Of a stretch of 35,173 nt of DNA, positions 9,587 through 18,708 are shown piece by piece. Position 1 is the stretch's first letter; each line of letters starts with the position of its first letter. The DNA comes from a virus. The notes under the pieces are model-generated. The model made no database searches and had not been told where the DNA came from. It was given only the letters and a program-made list of their open reading frames with translations. The stretch lies in IMG/VR virus record IMGVR_UViG_3300025093_000063, positions 1 to 35,173 of that record. One strand, given 5' to 3'. The translations under genes and the position numbers were made by a program.

Positions 9587-12500
9587 TGTCTAAAAAGGTT
9601 AGTTACAGAAAGTATACTAAAAGTTTTGGAAAAGAAGATGAAAGAAGACAATTAGATGAAACCTTAGATATACTAAAAAACCAAGTAGATAATTTAACCT
9701 CAAGTGTAAATACTATTACAAGCAGAGGTGATGCCGATACCTATAAAGGTACACCAGGTGATATTAAAATCAACAAAATAGCCCAAAATAGGTACGAATT
9801 TTACATAAGGGGGGAAGATGGTTGGCATAAGGATAATAATGCCTCTTTTGGCCCAATAGACGAAGATAAAGACCTATCAGACCCGCCTACAGTAAATATG
9901 ACTAGTGGCCAATTTAACTATGGCTATGAAGGCAATACACGTTTAACATTAAATCTAGACCCTACTAAAGTATCTACAGCATCTATAGCGACTCCTACTA
10001 TAAAGGGTTGGGGACATTTACAACTTGATTCTACACAAAGTTTAATATTAAATCCTACAACAGAGGTAAAGTCTGAGACACCTATAAAAATAAAGGAAAC
10101 TAGCGCTGCAGTTTCAGATACTGCTGATTATGGTCAATTATGGGTTAAAGATGAAACAGAGCAAGAATTATATTTTACTACTGATGATGGTGTAGATATA
10201 CAGTTAACTCATAAAGACCATTTAGCTCCTACTGAACAAACAAGAATACAGGTCAGAAATAATGAAGGTAGTACTATACCTGCAGGAGCGCCACTATATA
10301 GTAAAGGTGAAATAGGTGGTAGTGAAAGAATATTAGTTGGTATATGCGATGCTAATGATGCTAATAAAATGCCTTGTATTGGTATTGCTTATGAAGAAAT
10401 GAATACTTCATCTACTAAAGATAATTATGCTGTTGTATCAGGTGTATATAATAAAAATATTAGTGGATTTCCAGGTGTAACTGAAGGTGATGTAGTATAT
10501 GTTTCAGATACAGCTGGTTTAACAATTAACAAACCTATTGCACCAGATTGTTTAATACAAAATATAGGTATTGTAATTAGAGCAAATACACCAGCAGGAC
10601 AAATACAAGGAATACTTGTAAGTGCTATTGGTAGAACAAATGATATACCAAATGAACTTGTTGTAAACTATATTGCTAATGCTACAACAGATACAGATAA
10701 ATTCTTAGTTAGTGATAGTGGAACTGTTAAATACAGAACAGGCGCAGAAATGTTATCTGACCTTGGTATATCGGCAGATGAAATAATAGATTGGACTGTT
10801 GACCAAGGTTCTACAAATATACATGCTAATAATATAGAAATAACTCATAATCAAGTTACAGACTTTGATAGTGAGGTAAATGCTTTAGCACAAGTTAAAA
10901 TAGACGCTCTTATAGACTCTGCACCTGCTGCTTTAGATACACTTAACGAACTTGCTGCTGCACTTGGTGATGATGCTAACTTTGCTACTACAGTTACTAA
11001 TAGTTTAGCATTAAAAGCACCATTAGCAGCACCTGCATTTACAGGTAATGCAACATTTGCAGGAGTTACAGATTTTAATGATAGAGTAGATATTAATGAA
11101 ACATCTTTTCCACAATTAACATTTAGTGATGATGGTGGAACTGATAAAATGAATATGGGACAAAGTGGCGAAATATTCTATTTTAAAACAAGTGATACTG
11201 CTAATGATATAAGATTTAGAAGAAGTGATAACGAAGATTTATTAAATTTAGATATGTCTGCATTAAGAGTAGGTATAGGAGTTACTGACCCTGATTCAAG
11301 ATTAGAAATTGTAGGTGCAGGTAACGATAATACTACATACGGTTTAAGCGTTAAAGATTCAGGTGATACAAATTTATTTTATGTAAGAGATGATGGTGTA
11401 GTAAGCGTATTAGGTGGTTACTTTTTTGCACAACACTCTAGTGGTGCATACTTTACAGGCTCTATAAAAGCAAGAGGTGGTATTACAGATGATGGTGGTG
11501 CTTTAGGATTAGGTGGTAATGGTAATACAGACGATATGACTATATCAAGTGGCAATGTAGGTATAGGTACTACAAGTCCTGATGTTGATTTAGATATTAG
11601 AGGAACTAATCCATCTATTATTTTAGCAGATGATTCACCAAGCGATAACAAGTTTATTGCTTTTAATATTGATGTACCTTCAGATGATGTGCATACAATA
11701 TCAGTAGACCAAGCAGATTCTTTAGCATTTGGAGAAAAATTAGAAGCAAATGATACATCTTTAGAAAACGAATGGGTAAGAATCACAAATGCAGGTAATG
11801 TAGGTATAGGTACTACAAGTCCTTCGGCAAAATTAGATGTAGCAGGTGATACAAACATAACAGGCGATTTAACTGTATCAAGTAGTAGCGACCCAAGTGT
11901 AATTATACAAGACCCTAATGGTTCAGGGTTATTAAGACTTTTAAGAACTGATACAAGCAAACGATTTGATATATCTTTAGAGGGAAATGATTTAAGATTT
12001 ACTCCAAACACTACAGATGGTTCAATGAATGTATTAATAGGTGTAAATGCAGGAAGTTCTACAATAGATAGTAGATTAGGTGTAGGTAATGCAACACCAT
12101 CTGAAATGTTAGATGTTACAGGTAATGCTAAAATATCAGGTACTTTAGAAGCAGGAGCAACTACTATTAGCGCCTTAGAAGTAGGGGATAGTACAGAAGG
12201 TATTAAAATATCAGCTCTTTCATCAAATATAGCAGGTATAGAAGGTATGGATACAGGTAGTTCGGCTTGGAACTCTATTCATATTAAAGCAGATGGTAAT
12301 GATGGTTTATTTATAGAAAAAGATACTAATAATGTAGGCATAGGAACTACAAGTCCTACTGAAATGTTACACTTACAAAGTACAGGCGATGTTAAGATTT
12401 TATTAGAAGCCGATACTGATAATTCTGTAGAAGATGATAATCCTGAAATACTATTTTCACAAGATGGTGGTGGAGTAACAGGTGTTATAGGGTTTACTTC

Positions 12501-15500
12501 TGATAATAAATTAAAAATTGCTAATAGTTGGACTAGTGATACAGGTGATATATTGCTACAGACAAAAAATATTACAAGAGCAACTATATATGGTAGTGGC
12601 AGTACAAGATTTCACAACACTACACAATTTTACAATGGGTTTCCACAAATAAAACTTAGTGATGATAGTGGTGCTGATTTTGTAGAAATAGGATTGAATG
12701 GTAATGTATTTATAAATAAAACATCAGATGCAGATATAAACTTTCTTTGGCGAGATAATAGTAATAACGATTTATTAAGTATTGACACAGGAGCACAAAC
12801 AGTTACCATAGGCGAAACTACACAACAAACTTATAAATTAAAAATAGGCGATAATGGTAGAATGAATATGCCTGTTCGTGGTTTAGAGTTTGAGAATGGA
12901 CACGGATATTGGAACGCTCTTGGAGAGTTTGGTCTTGTTTATTTATTAATGTCTACACAAAATGATTTGATTAGACATAGAACACCATTAACATTAGAAA
13001 GATGGAATGGTAGTGCTTGGGTAGATGAATTATCAGGAACAACAAGTGAAAATAATCCTACTACTAATTTACAAGGACTTAAAAATACATTAGATGGCTC
13101 AAAAACCACAGGTTGGACATTAGATGATGAGTGGAAAAAATTTAGATTTGTTATAACTAGAGAACAGGCTTGGGCAGAAGAACAACTGATATATTTAGAT
13201 TTAGGTTGGTCTAGTACTAATTTTAGTAATGGTAGTTCTACAAGTGGCTCTATGTGTCCTACTATGACAGTAGAACAGTTAGATGGTAGTTTTGATGCAG
13301 TTGATGATAATAATAACGATTGGACTACTAATACTACTATAACATCAGATTGGCATACTACAGGAATAGCAAGTCAATATGGAACTTTTTTTACATTTAG
13401 TAATGCAACACATATGCCTGAAACACACGTTAGAATAACAGTAGAGTTTCCTGATTGGGATGCATCTGCAGGTGGAAGCAAAAGAATGAATATAAGAAAC
13501 TTGGGTATGCTATCAAATTATGCTTCTGATAGAACTACTGAAGTTTGGACTACCAATTGGGATAGAGATGCAATAGGGTATGGTAATACTAAAATACCTG
13601 CAGGACATAGTTATTTTATAAACAATGTTTCAGTATTAAATACTAATACATTAGGTAGTGGTGTAGTTAATTCATCACTTACAAGTGTAGGGACATTAAC
13701 AAGTTTAGCAGTATCAGGCAACACTAACATAGATGGCAATCTTGCTATTGGCGATGTAAATAATGCTTCTGTTTCATTACATATTAAAGAAGATAGTGTT
13801 AATGCAAGAATAAGAGTTCAATCTACAGGTTCTAATAGCACATCATATATGAGACTTGAAAATGATGCTCAAAATTGGGATATAAGAGTAGATGGTGGTA
13901 ATTCAGATAAGTTTATTATAAGAGATGAAACTGCATCTACTAATAGATTTTCAATGGATACATCAGGTAATATAGTTACAACAGGTAATATGTCTCCTGC
14001 AGGTTATTTACAGTTAACAGGAGCACCTTCAGACCCTGGAGCAGATGGTACAGTTAGGCTTGGACAGGAAACAAATGTTTTAAAAATATTTTCAAATTAT
14101 GGATGGGTAAGATTAGGCGCAGAAAGTGCAAGTTGGGCGCATATAAGAACTGATAGAAGTCAATTTTATTTTAGTACTAATATTGTAGTAGATGGTGGAT
14201 ATGTATCATCTTATGATGAAGATTTAATACTTCGTAGAGACTACAATGATACTACTTACAATCAAATTACAATAGGTGATGATACATTAGATATTAAACT
14301 TGATAACACATCTCGTTTAGCAATAGATGGAAATGGTCAGGTAGATTTAACAGGTGATTTAGTTTTACGTGGAGAGAAAGGTATCTTTATAGAAAACCTT
14401 GGAGGTCCAACAGGTACATCAACAGGATATGGTGGTAGCATTATCCAACCTGCAACTGCTATGTTTAGAACTGCTACTAACACGCATACAGGATTTATCA
14501 AAATTGTAATACCAACTAGTACAGGAGCAAATCCAAGAGATATGTTTACATTTTGGGTTGATGTATTTGATTATGCTTCAGGAGATTCTTTTTCTGTATA
14601 TATTAGTGGTTATAATTATGAAGATGCAGGTTCTAATGAGTGGCATAATTGTGATGCTATGATATTAGGTACAGAATCACATAGAGATTTTACAGTAAGA
14701 TTTTGTCATGATGGTACTAATCCTTGTATAACAATAGGTGAAACAGATACTACTTGGAATTATTTACAAGTTACAGTTAGAAATGTTCAGGTAGGATTTA
14801 CTGCTGATATAGATGACTTTAAAGGTGACTGGACAATATCGGTTGAAACAACTTTACCAACTTATGTTGATGAAACAGTTTCAGGCAACTTTCCTATTGC
14901 ATCAAGAACAATAGGTACTGCTGATATAGCAACTACTGTAACATTAACAGACCAAGGTAGCGACTCAACTTGTTTCCCTGTATTTTCAACTGCTAATACA
15001 GGAGATAGAAATTTACATACAGATAGTAGTGCTTTAACATATAACTCTACAAATGGAACGTTGACATCTACAACAGTTAGCGGCACTTACTTAGAAGCAA
15101 CTAGCAAATTAAATATAACTACATCTTCAGATGCAGTAGCAACATTTAAAATGACTGATGATGCTTGGGGTTATATGGAATGGAGAAAAAATAACAATGA
15201 TAGGGTTGCCTATTTTGGTATGGATTCTGATATGGACAGAATGATTATTTCTGCTACTGAAAATGGTGCTAATGAATTAGAGATAAATACCACAACAGTA
15301 GATATAAATGCAGATGTTGATATATCAGGCACTCTTGATATGGAAGAAAATAACATTAATAATGTAGGCGAAATAGCATTAGATAAAATAAAAGCAGATA
15401 CTGCAAGTAATGTTAATATAATGTTTAATACAAGTGGTATGACTTTTAATGTAGAAACAGGTGATTCTTATCAATTTAATTTAGGTGAAGTAGATGCAGA

Positions 15501-15915
15501 TTTAGTATACTATGATGATGAAGAAAATGATTTATTTAAAATAGATTCAGGTAATAAAAGAGTAGGTATTGGTTTGTCTGCTCCTACTACTACACTTGAC
15601 GTAGAAGGTACTGTATCATATAAACACGTTGCAGTAACAGCTTCTTCAGATGCTGTAGACGTATCAGGAGCAACAGTAGTAGAATGTACACCAAGTGGTA
15701 ATATTTCTATTGGGGGATTTAGTGGTGGTGTACAAGGACAAGTTATACATGTCTTAAAAGTAGACTCAGGATTTGGAAGAGTATTTTTAGAACATAATGA
15801 ATCCACAGGAACACAAAAGATATTTACAAGTGCTGCAACTGATATTGCGATAATACAAAAGGGTGGCGTAACATTGTATTGTACAGGTTCAGAATGGATT
15901 GTATTAGATAAATAA
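9586..15915 (+). CDS. tail fibre protein, 2109 aa, with IGTTSP repeats
   Basis: The N-terminal ~60 residues are a charged helix, followed by collagen-free beta structure. Residues ~436-500 carry a classic fibre segment (DSAPAALDTLNELAAALGDD, then LALKAPLAAPAFTG) found in many phage tail fibres. Copies of a VGIGTTSP-type motif, each followed by LD(V/I) or LHL, recur between ~560 and 925, with degenerate copies (VGIGVTDP, LGVGNATP, VGIGLSAP near 1990), as in trimeric beta-helical shafts. The C-terminus (HVLKVDSGFGRVFLEHNEST..., ending GSEWIVLDK) resembles the terminal cap of marine-phage fibres. I see no S74 chaperone peptidase signature. The role is host-receptor binding at the virion tip. The start overlaps the previous stop by one base. 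Confidence 0.9.
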   Translation: MSKKVSYRKYTKSFGKEDERRQLDETLDILKNQVDNLTSSVNTITSRGDADTYKGTPGDIKINKIAQNRYEFYIRGEDGWHKDNNASFGPIDEDKDLSDPPTVNMTSGQFNYGYEGNTRLTLNLDPTKVSTASIATPTIKGWGHLQLDSTQSLILNPTTEVKSETPIKIKETSAAVSDTADYGQLWVKDETEQELYFTTDDGVDIQLTHKDHLAPTEQTRIQVRNNEGSTIPAGAPLYSKGEIGGSERILVGICDANDANKMPCIGIAYEEMNTSSTKDNYAVVSGVYNKNISGFPGVTEGDVVYVSDTAGLTINKPIAPDCLIQNIGIVIRANTPAGQIQGILVSAIGRTNDIPNELVVNYIANATTDTDKFLVSDSGTVKYRTGAEMLSDLGISADEIIDWTVDQGSTNIHANNIEITHNQVTDFDSEVNALAQVKIDALIDSAPAALDTLNELAAALGDDANFATTVTNSLALKAPLAAPAFTGNATFAGVTDFNDRVDINETSFPQLTFSDDGGTDKMNMGQSGEIFYFKTSDTANDIRFRRSDNEDLLNLDMSALRVGIGVTDPDSRLEIVGAGNDNTTYGLSVKDSGDTNLFYVRDDGVVSVLGGYFFAQHSSGAYFTGSIKARGGITDDGGALGLGGNGNTDDMTISSGNVGIGTTSPDVDLDIRGTNPSIILADDSPSDNKFIAFNIDVPSDDVHTISVDQADSLAFGEKLEANDTSLENEWVRITNAGNVGIGTTSPSAKLDVAGDTNITGDLTVSSSSDPSVIIQDPNGSGLLRLLRTDTSKRFDISLEGNDLRFTPNTTDGSMNVLIGVNAGSSTIDSRLGVGNATPSEMLDVTGNAKISGTLEAGATTISALEVGDSTEGIKISALSSNIAGIEGMDTGSSAWNSIHIKADGNDGLFIEKDTNNVGIGTTSPTEMLHLQSTGDVKILLEADTDNSVEDDNPEILFSQDGGGVTGVIGFTSDNKLKIANSWTSDTGDILLQTKNITRATIYGSGSTRFHNTTQFYNGFPQIKLSDDSGADFVEIGLNGNVFINKTSDADINFLWRDNSNNDLLSIDTGAQTVTIGETTQQTYKLKIGDNGRMNMPVRGLEFENGHGYWNALGEFGLVYLLMSTQNDLIRHRTPLTLERWNGSAWVDELSGTTSENNPTTNLQGLKNTLDGSKTTGWTLDDEWKKFRFVITREQAWAEEQLIYLDLGWSSTNFSNGSSTSGSMCPTMTVEQLDGSFDAVDDNNNDWTTNTTITSDWHTTGIASQYGTFFTFSNATHMPETHVRITVEFPDWDASAGGSKRMNIRNLGMLSNYASDRTTEVWTTNWDRDAIGYGNTKIPAGHSYFINNVSVLNTNTLGSGVVNSSLTSVGTLTSLAVSGNTNIDGNLAIGDVNNASVSLHIKEDSVNARIRVQSTGSNSTSYMRLENDAQNWDIRVDGGNSDKFIIRDETASTNRFSMDTSGNIVTTGNMSPAGYLQLTGAPSDPGADGTVRLGQETNVLKIFSNYGWVRLGAESASWAHIRTDRSQFYFSTNIVVDGGYVSSYDEDLILRRDYNDTTYNQITIGDDTLDIKLDNTSRLAIDGNGQVDLTGDLVLRGEKGIFIENLGGPTGTSTGYGGSIIQPATAMFRTATNTHTGFIKIVIPTSTGANPRDMFTFWVDVFDYASGDSFSVYISGYNYEDAGSNEWHNCDAMILGTESHRDFTVRFCHDGTNPCITIGETDTTWNYLQVTVRNVQVGFTADIDDFKGDWTISVETTLPTYVDETVSGNFPIASRTIGTADIATTVTLTDQGSDSTCFPVFSTANTGDRNLHTDSSALTYNSTNGTLTSTTVSGTYLEATSKLNITTSSDAVATFKMTDDAWGYMEWRKNNNDRVAYFGMDSDMDRMIISATENGANELEINTTTVDINADVDISGTLDMEENNINNVGEIALDKIKADTASNVNIMFNTSGMTFNVETGDSYQFNLGEVDADLVYYDDEENDLFKIDSGNKRVGIGLSAPTTTLDVEGTVSYKHVAVTASSDAVDVSGATVVECTPSGNISIGGFSGGVQGQVIHVLKVDSGFGRVFLEHNESTGTQKIFTSAATDIAIIQKGGVTLYCTGSEWIVLDK
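11554..11580 (+). repeat. 27-nt direct repeat in fibre gene, copy 1
   Basis: Encodes NVGIGTTSP. The 27 bases starting AATGTAGGTATAGGTACTAC are identical to copy 2 at 11797-11823 and differ at two positions from copy 3 at 12331-12357. The repeat is in frame and marks the junction between successive fibre-shaft modules. Confidence 0.9.
11797..11823 (+). repeat. 27-nt direct repeat in fibre gene, copy 2
   Basis: Identical over 27 bases to copy 1, in the same reading frame, 243 bases (81 codons) downstream. Recombination between the two copies would delete an exact in-frame module. Confidence 0.9.
12331..12357 (+). repeat. 27-nt direct repeat in fibre gene, copy 3 (2 mismatches)
   Basis: Encodes the same NVGIGTTSP, with two silent changes relative to copies 1 and 2. 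The silent changes suggest selection on the protein motif rather than a very recent DNA duplication. Confidence 0.85.
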
Positions 15916-15927
15916 TATTCGTATATT
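15899..15927 (+). promoter_or_regulatory. candidate sigma70-like promoter upstream of the 50-aa gene
   Basis: TTGTAT (15899-15904), a 17-nt spacer, and TATATT (15922-15927). It falls at the end of the fibre gene and in the 45-nt gap after it. The DNA is AT-rich, so such matches arise easily by chance. The same arrangement recurs at 16115-16143, which raises the case slightly. Confidence 0.25.
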
Positions 15928-15960
15928 ATAGGGTATTTTTTAAACCAAAATGGAGAACAA

Positions 15961-16113
15961 ATGAAGTTAGAAGAAAAGTTAGAAAACTTAAAAAAACAAC
16001 AACAACAGTTAGAAGTTACTTTAATAAAAGTACAAGGAGCTATGGAGCTAATCGAAGCTATGATAGCTGAAGAGAAAAAAGAAGAAGAAAAAGACGAAGA
16101 AGAGAAGAAATAA
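15961..16113 (+). CDS. small coiled-coil protein, 50 aa
   Basis: The ATG has GGAG (15952-15955) five bases upstream. The protein is almost entirely helical: MKLEEKLENLKKQQQQLEVT, then an amphipathic Leu/Ile/Met stretch, then a run of Glu/Lys ending in EEKK. It resembles a short two-stranded coiled coil of the kind found as chaperone-like or assembly accessory proteins next to tail-fibre genes. No named family is recognised. It is flanked by the only two sizeable gaps of the + strand block. Confidence 0.7.
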   Translation: MKLEEKLENLKKQQQQLEVTLIKVQGAMELIEAMIAEEKKEEEKDEEEKK

Positions 16114-16114
16114 C

Positions 16115-16143
16115 TTGCATAAGTTATGCATATTTATTATATT
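16115..16143 (+). promoter_or_regulatory. candidate sigma70-like promoter before the ejection cassette
   Basis: TTGCAT (16115-16120), a 17-nt spacer, and TATATT (16138-16143), about 37 bases before the ATG of the first ejection gene. The -10 element matches the consensus at five of six positions, the -35 only at its TTG. It overlaps a perfect dyad at 16116-16130, which could be a protein-binding site. Supported only by pattern and position. Confidence 0.35.
16116..16130. promoter_or_regulatory. 15-bp inverted repeat, possible operator
   Basis: TGCATAA-G-TTATGCA is a perfect 7-bp dyad around a single central base. The centre is too tight to form an RNA hairpin, so it is better read as a binding site for a dimeric DNA-binding protein. 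It lies between the fibre-side genes and the ejection cassette and overlaps the candidate promoter. Confidence 0.4.
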
Positions 16144-16180
16144 AGATTGATGAAAACCTTTAAAAAGGAGTATTTATAAT

Positions 16181-16855
16181 ATGAGTTGGCAAATGATTGC
16201 TAGTGCAGCCATGCAAATGGCTCCATCTTTATTAAGTGCTTTTGGCGCTAATAATAACGATGCAGACCAAAGTAACTTAGATGTTAATTTTAAGCCTTAT
16301 ATGGATAAAATAAATAAGATAGGTGAAAAAGGATTAGAAATGACTACTCCTGGTTCTGCTTATAATGTGCAAGAAGATAAACGAATTAAAAGTGACGCAT
16401 ATGATGCTATGGGTGTTGCAGATATGTTATCAGGTAGAGGAATTGCAAAAGGCGGTATGGGTGGTTATAGTGGTATAACAAACCAATGGGCTCAAGCTGA
16501 TTTAGCTAAACGTCACAATGAATTGCGAAAAACATTACTAGATTCTCGAATGGCTAGAGAAGCTCAAGGTTATAATCTAATAGCTCAAGCTGCAGAAGGT
16601 GACCAATATATGGGTGCTTTAAAAACTCAAAGAGATATAAGTAAACCTCAATTTGATTTAGGTGGAACACTTCAAAACATAGGTACAGGAGCATTTGATT
16701 ATTGGATGGGACAACAAGAAACTGTAAATCCTATCGTAGATACAATACAAAGTATGGAAACACCAAATTTTGATGTACAAAATATGTTCCCTAACTTATA
16801 TAATACTAATACAACAACTAACGAACCAGTAAATTATTTTAGTGCATTTAATTAG
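16181..16855 (+). CDS. probable ejected internal virion protein, 224 aa
   Basis: Starts behind AAAGGAG in the 67-nt gap. The first ~25 residues are a hydrophobic, Ala/Met-rich amphipathic helix (MIASAAMQMAPSLLSAFGAN), and a Gly-rich patch (GRGIAKGGMGGYSGI) follows at about 86-100. The middle is Gln/Ala/Lys-rich helix. This resembles small internal or ejection proteins of podophages (the T7 gp14 position) in composition and context, but I see no sequence homology strong enough to name it. Three further Gly/Ala-rich genes follow immediately, supporting an ejection cassette. Confidence 0.6.
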   Translation: MSWQMIASAAMQMAPSLLSAFGANNNDADQSNLDVNFKPYMDKINKIGEKGLEMTTPGSAYNVQEDKRIKSDAYDAMGVADMLSGRGIAKGGMGGYSGITNQWAQADLAKRHNELRKTLLDSRMAREAQGYNLIAQAAEGDQYMGALKTQRDISKPQFDLGGTLQNIGTGAFDYWMGQQETVNPIVDTIQSMETPNFDVQNMFPNLYNTNTTTNEPVNYFSAFN

Positions 16856-16863
16856 GAGATAAC

Positions 16864-17523
16864 ATGGCACAAGTAGATTTTTCACCATTATTAGCGAGAA
16901 CTTTAGCAAAAGAATTAAAAGAAGCTGAAGCAGGATATAGTATAGGACATTCATTAGGACAAAAAGGATGGTATCCTGGTAAATATGCAGCAGAAGGTAT
17001 AGGCGCAGCTGGTAAAGGTTTAGGTTTACTAGGTAAATACATGCAAGAAGCACCTGGTGGATTAAAAAAAGGATATGAAGCTATGGGTCAAATTCCTGAA
17101 AAAATGAAAAGAGCATATCAACTTTCACCTTATCAATTTAAGAACCCTTGGGCAAAACCTGAAATAGATTTTGGTCTTCCACCTGAAGTGAATCAAAAAG
17201 GTTTAAATTCAATGATGTCTAATTTTCTTCAATCTAATAGACCTGCACCATTACCAATTGTTGATTATGAACAAGATTGGAGAGGTATGGGTAGAGATAT
17301 AGATAGAAAGATTCGTGCAGGTGAAAGAGAAGAAAAAGCTAGGAAAAAAGAGTATGAAGCTCAAAAAAGAAATATGGAAACAATAGCACCTTGGGCGTTC
17401 CCTGAAAATTTTGGTCCTATTGGCCCTGCTGAAGAAGAAACACAAAGCGCTTGGGGAAAAGCTTTTTCTAACTTTGGGCCAGCTATGAATAATTTATATA
17501 AAGCATTTGGATTTGGAGACTAA
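16864..17523 (+). CDS. probable ejected internal virion protein, 219 aa
   Basis: The ATG follows AGGAG. Residues 1-25 form a helix (DFSPLLARTLAKELKEAEAG). Residues ~25-75 are Gly-rich with amphipathic repeats (EGIGAAGKGLGLLGKYMQEA), typical of segments that insert into membranes. Residues ~130-170 are a strongly basic/acidic helix (DIDRKIRAGEREEKARKKEY). The C-terminal end is Phe/Gly-rich (NLYKAFGFGD). No enzyme motif is seen. It lies between two genes of similar composition and is likely packaged in the head and ejected with DNA; that function is inferred. Confidence 0.6.
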   Translation: MAQVDFSPLLARTLAKELKEAEAGYSIGHSLGQKGWYPGKYAAEGIGAAGKGLGLLGKYMQEAPGGLKKGYEAMGQIPEKMKRAYQLSPYQFKNPWAKPEIDFGLPPEVNQKGLNSMMSNFLQSNRPAPLPIVDYEQDWRGMGRDIDRKIRAGEREEKARKKEYEAQKRNMETIAPWAFPENFGPIGPAEEETQSAWGKAFSNFGPAMNNLYKAFGFGD

Positions 17524-17526
17524 ATA

Positions 17527-18702
17527 ATGAGTTTAGGTAATATAAGACAAAGATTTCAACAGATGAATCAACAAAGGCAAGTCAATTTTGAACAGGCTTT
17601 TTGGGGGGATGTAGGAAACTTTATTCAAAGTGATATAGGTTCTTATAATCCTGATACTAAATCAATAGTATTTCCTACTCAATTATTACCTAATAAAACA
17701 TTACTGTGGAACGAATATAATAAACTAGCAACAGAACGTGGTGTAAAAGCTGATTATGCTCAGTTTATAGCTCAATATGATGGCTTTAAAAAACTTGAAG
17801 ACAATAAGTACTTACAAGTAATTAATAGTGCTTCTACTATGGGTATGAAAGCTAAAGATATTAAAAAAGCTATACAAGCTAACCCTATAGCTAATCAAAG
17901 AATAAATAATATATATATGACTTCTGATGCTAATACTCAAGCTTCAATGGTTGATATGCTTAAACCTGAAAAAAGTTGGGGAGATTGGGCTATGGATTTA
18001 AACCCATGGCAAGCAATGGCTGGAGCTGGTGGACTTGGATTAGCAGCTTATGGACTAGGAAAGGGAGCTGTTAAGGGAGGTTTAGCAACAAAAGATTATT
18101 TTTTCCCACCTGAAGAACCAAAGAAAGAATCTGAAAAGATTAAAGAAGAAGCTAAAGGTAAGGGTAAAGGCGGAAAAGGTAAAGGTAAAGTACCAATGGT
18201 AAAAACAAAAGTACCTTCACAAAATGTATCTACAAAAGATATGGGTATAAAAGGTGCACCAGAATATTTTGATAGAGATAAATTAACTAAATTTACTCAA
18301 AAGCAATATCAAATGGATAAAATGTTTTGGGAAGAAGATAATCCAGGTAAGAAGTATAAAAAATTTAGTGAATGGAGAAAAGGTAAAACTGTACCTCAAA
18401 TATTAAAAGGCGCAAGTTCTGATGAAATAAAAAGTTTAGCAGGTAAGAAATTTAAAATGGTTACTAAAGAAGTTCCTGATGTAAAAAGAAAAGTTTATGG
18501 ACCACCTACTAAAGAAGGTGTTTATCCAAAGGCAGTAGAAAAACCTAAAACTGCAAAAGAAAAGTTTATGGAAATGGGTAAAAAAGGATGGAAAGGCTTT
18601 AAAGGCGGTAAAGGAAAACCTGGAATAATTAGAAGAAATCCTTTAACTACTGGATTATTAGCGCTACAAGCTGCACAATTATTAGGCTCAGACGAGGAGT
18701 AA
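17527..18702 (+). CDS. probable ejected virion protein with Gly-rich membrane segment and Lys/Gly linker, 391 aa
   Basis: The N-terminal ~150 residues are helical with no known motif. Residues ~158-186 are a glycine-zipper-like hydrophobic segment (WQAMAGAGGLGLAAYGLGKG). A low-complexity basic linker follows near 205-222 (EAKGKGKGGKGKGK). The C-terminal half is very basic, ending in a short hydrophobic helix (LTTGLLALQAAQLLG). The GGAG in the end of the upstream gene serves as its ribosome binding site. The membrane-active plus DNA-binding-like composition fits a protein of the ejected core or its channel. It directly precedes the giant polymerase-like gene, and a partner role is plausible but inferred. 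Confidence 0.6.
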   Translation: MSLGNIRQRFQQMNQQRQVNFEQAFWGDVGNFIQSDIGSYNPDTKSIVFPTQLLPNKTLLWNEYNKLATERGVKADYAQFIAQYDGFKKLEDNKYLQVINSASTMGMKAKDIKKAIQANPIANQRINNIYMTSDANTQASMVDMLKPEKSWGDWAMDLNPWQAMAGAGGLGLAAYGLGKGAVKGGLATKDYFFPPEEPKKESEKIKEEAKGKGKGGKGKGKVPMVKTKVPSQNVSTKDMGIKGAPEYFDRDKLTKFTQKQYQMDKMFWEEDNPGKKYKKFSEWRKGKTVPQILKGASSDEIKSLAGKKFKMVTKEVPDVKRKVYGPPTKEGVYPKAVEKPKTAKEKFMEMGKKGWKGFKGGKGKPGIIRRNPLTTGLLALQAAQLLGSDEE

Positions 18703-18708
18703 AAACAT

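Noticed and set aside
11418-12011. 197-aa open frame antisense to the tail fibre
   Set aside because: It lies fully opposite a well-supported fibre gene, has no ribosome binding site or recognisable domain, and its Ser/Pro/Leu-rich composition is what the fibre repeats give on the opposite strand.
13600-15915. Intramolecular chaperone (S74 peptidase) at the fibre C-terminus
   Set aside because: No S74-like catalytic Ser-Lys signature is visible; the end looks like a simple beta-structured cap.
15916-15960. Rho-independent terminator after the fibre gene
   Set aside because: The T-run is present, but the only pairing around it is three bases, too weak for a terminator.
16152-16175. CCTT/AAGG hairpin hiding the ribosome binding site of the 224-aa gene
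   Set aside because: A four-base stem with a TAAA loop is too weak to trust as a regulatory structure.
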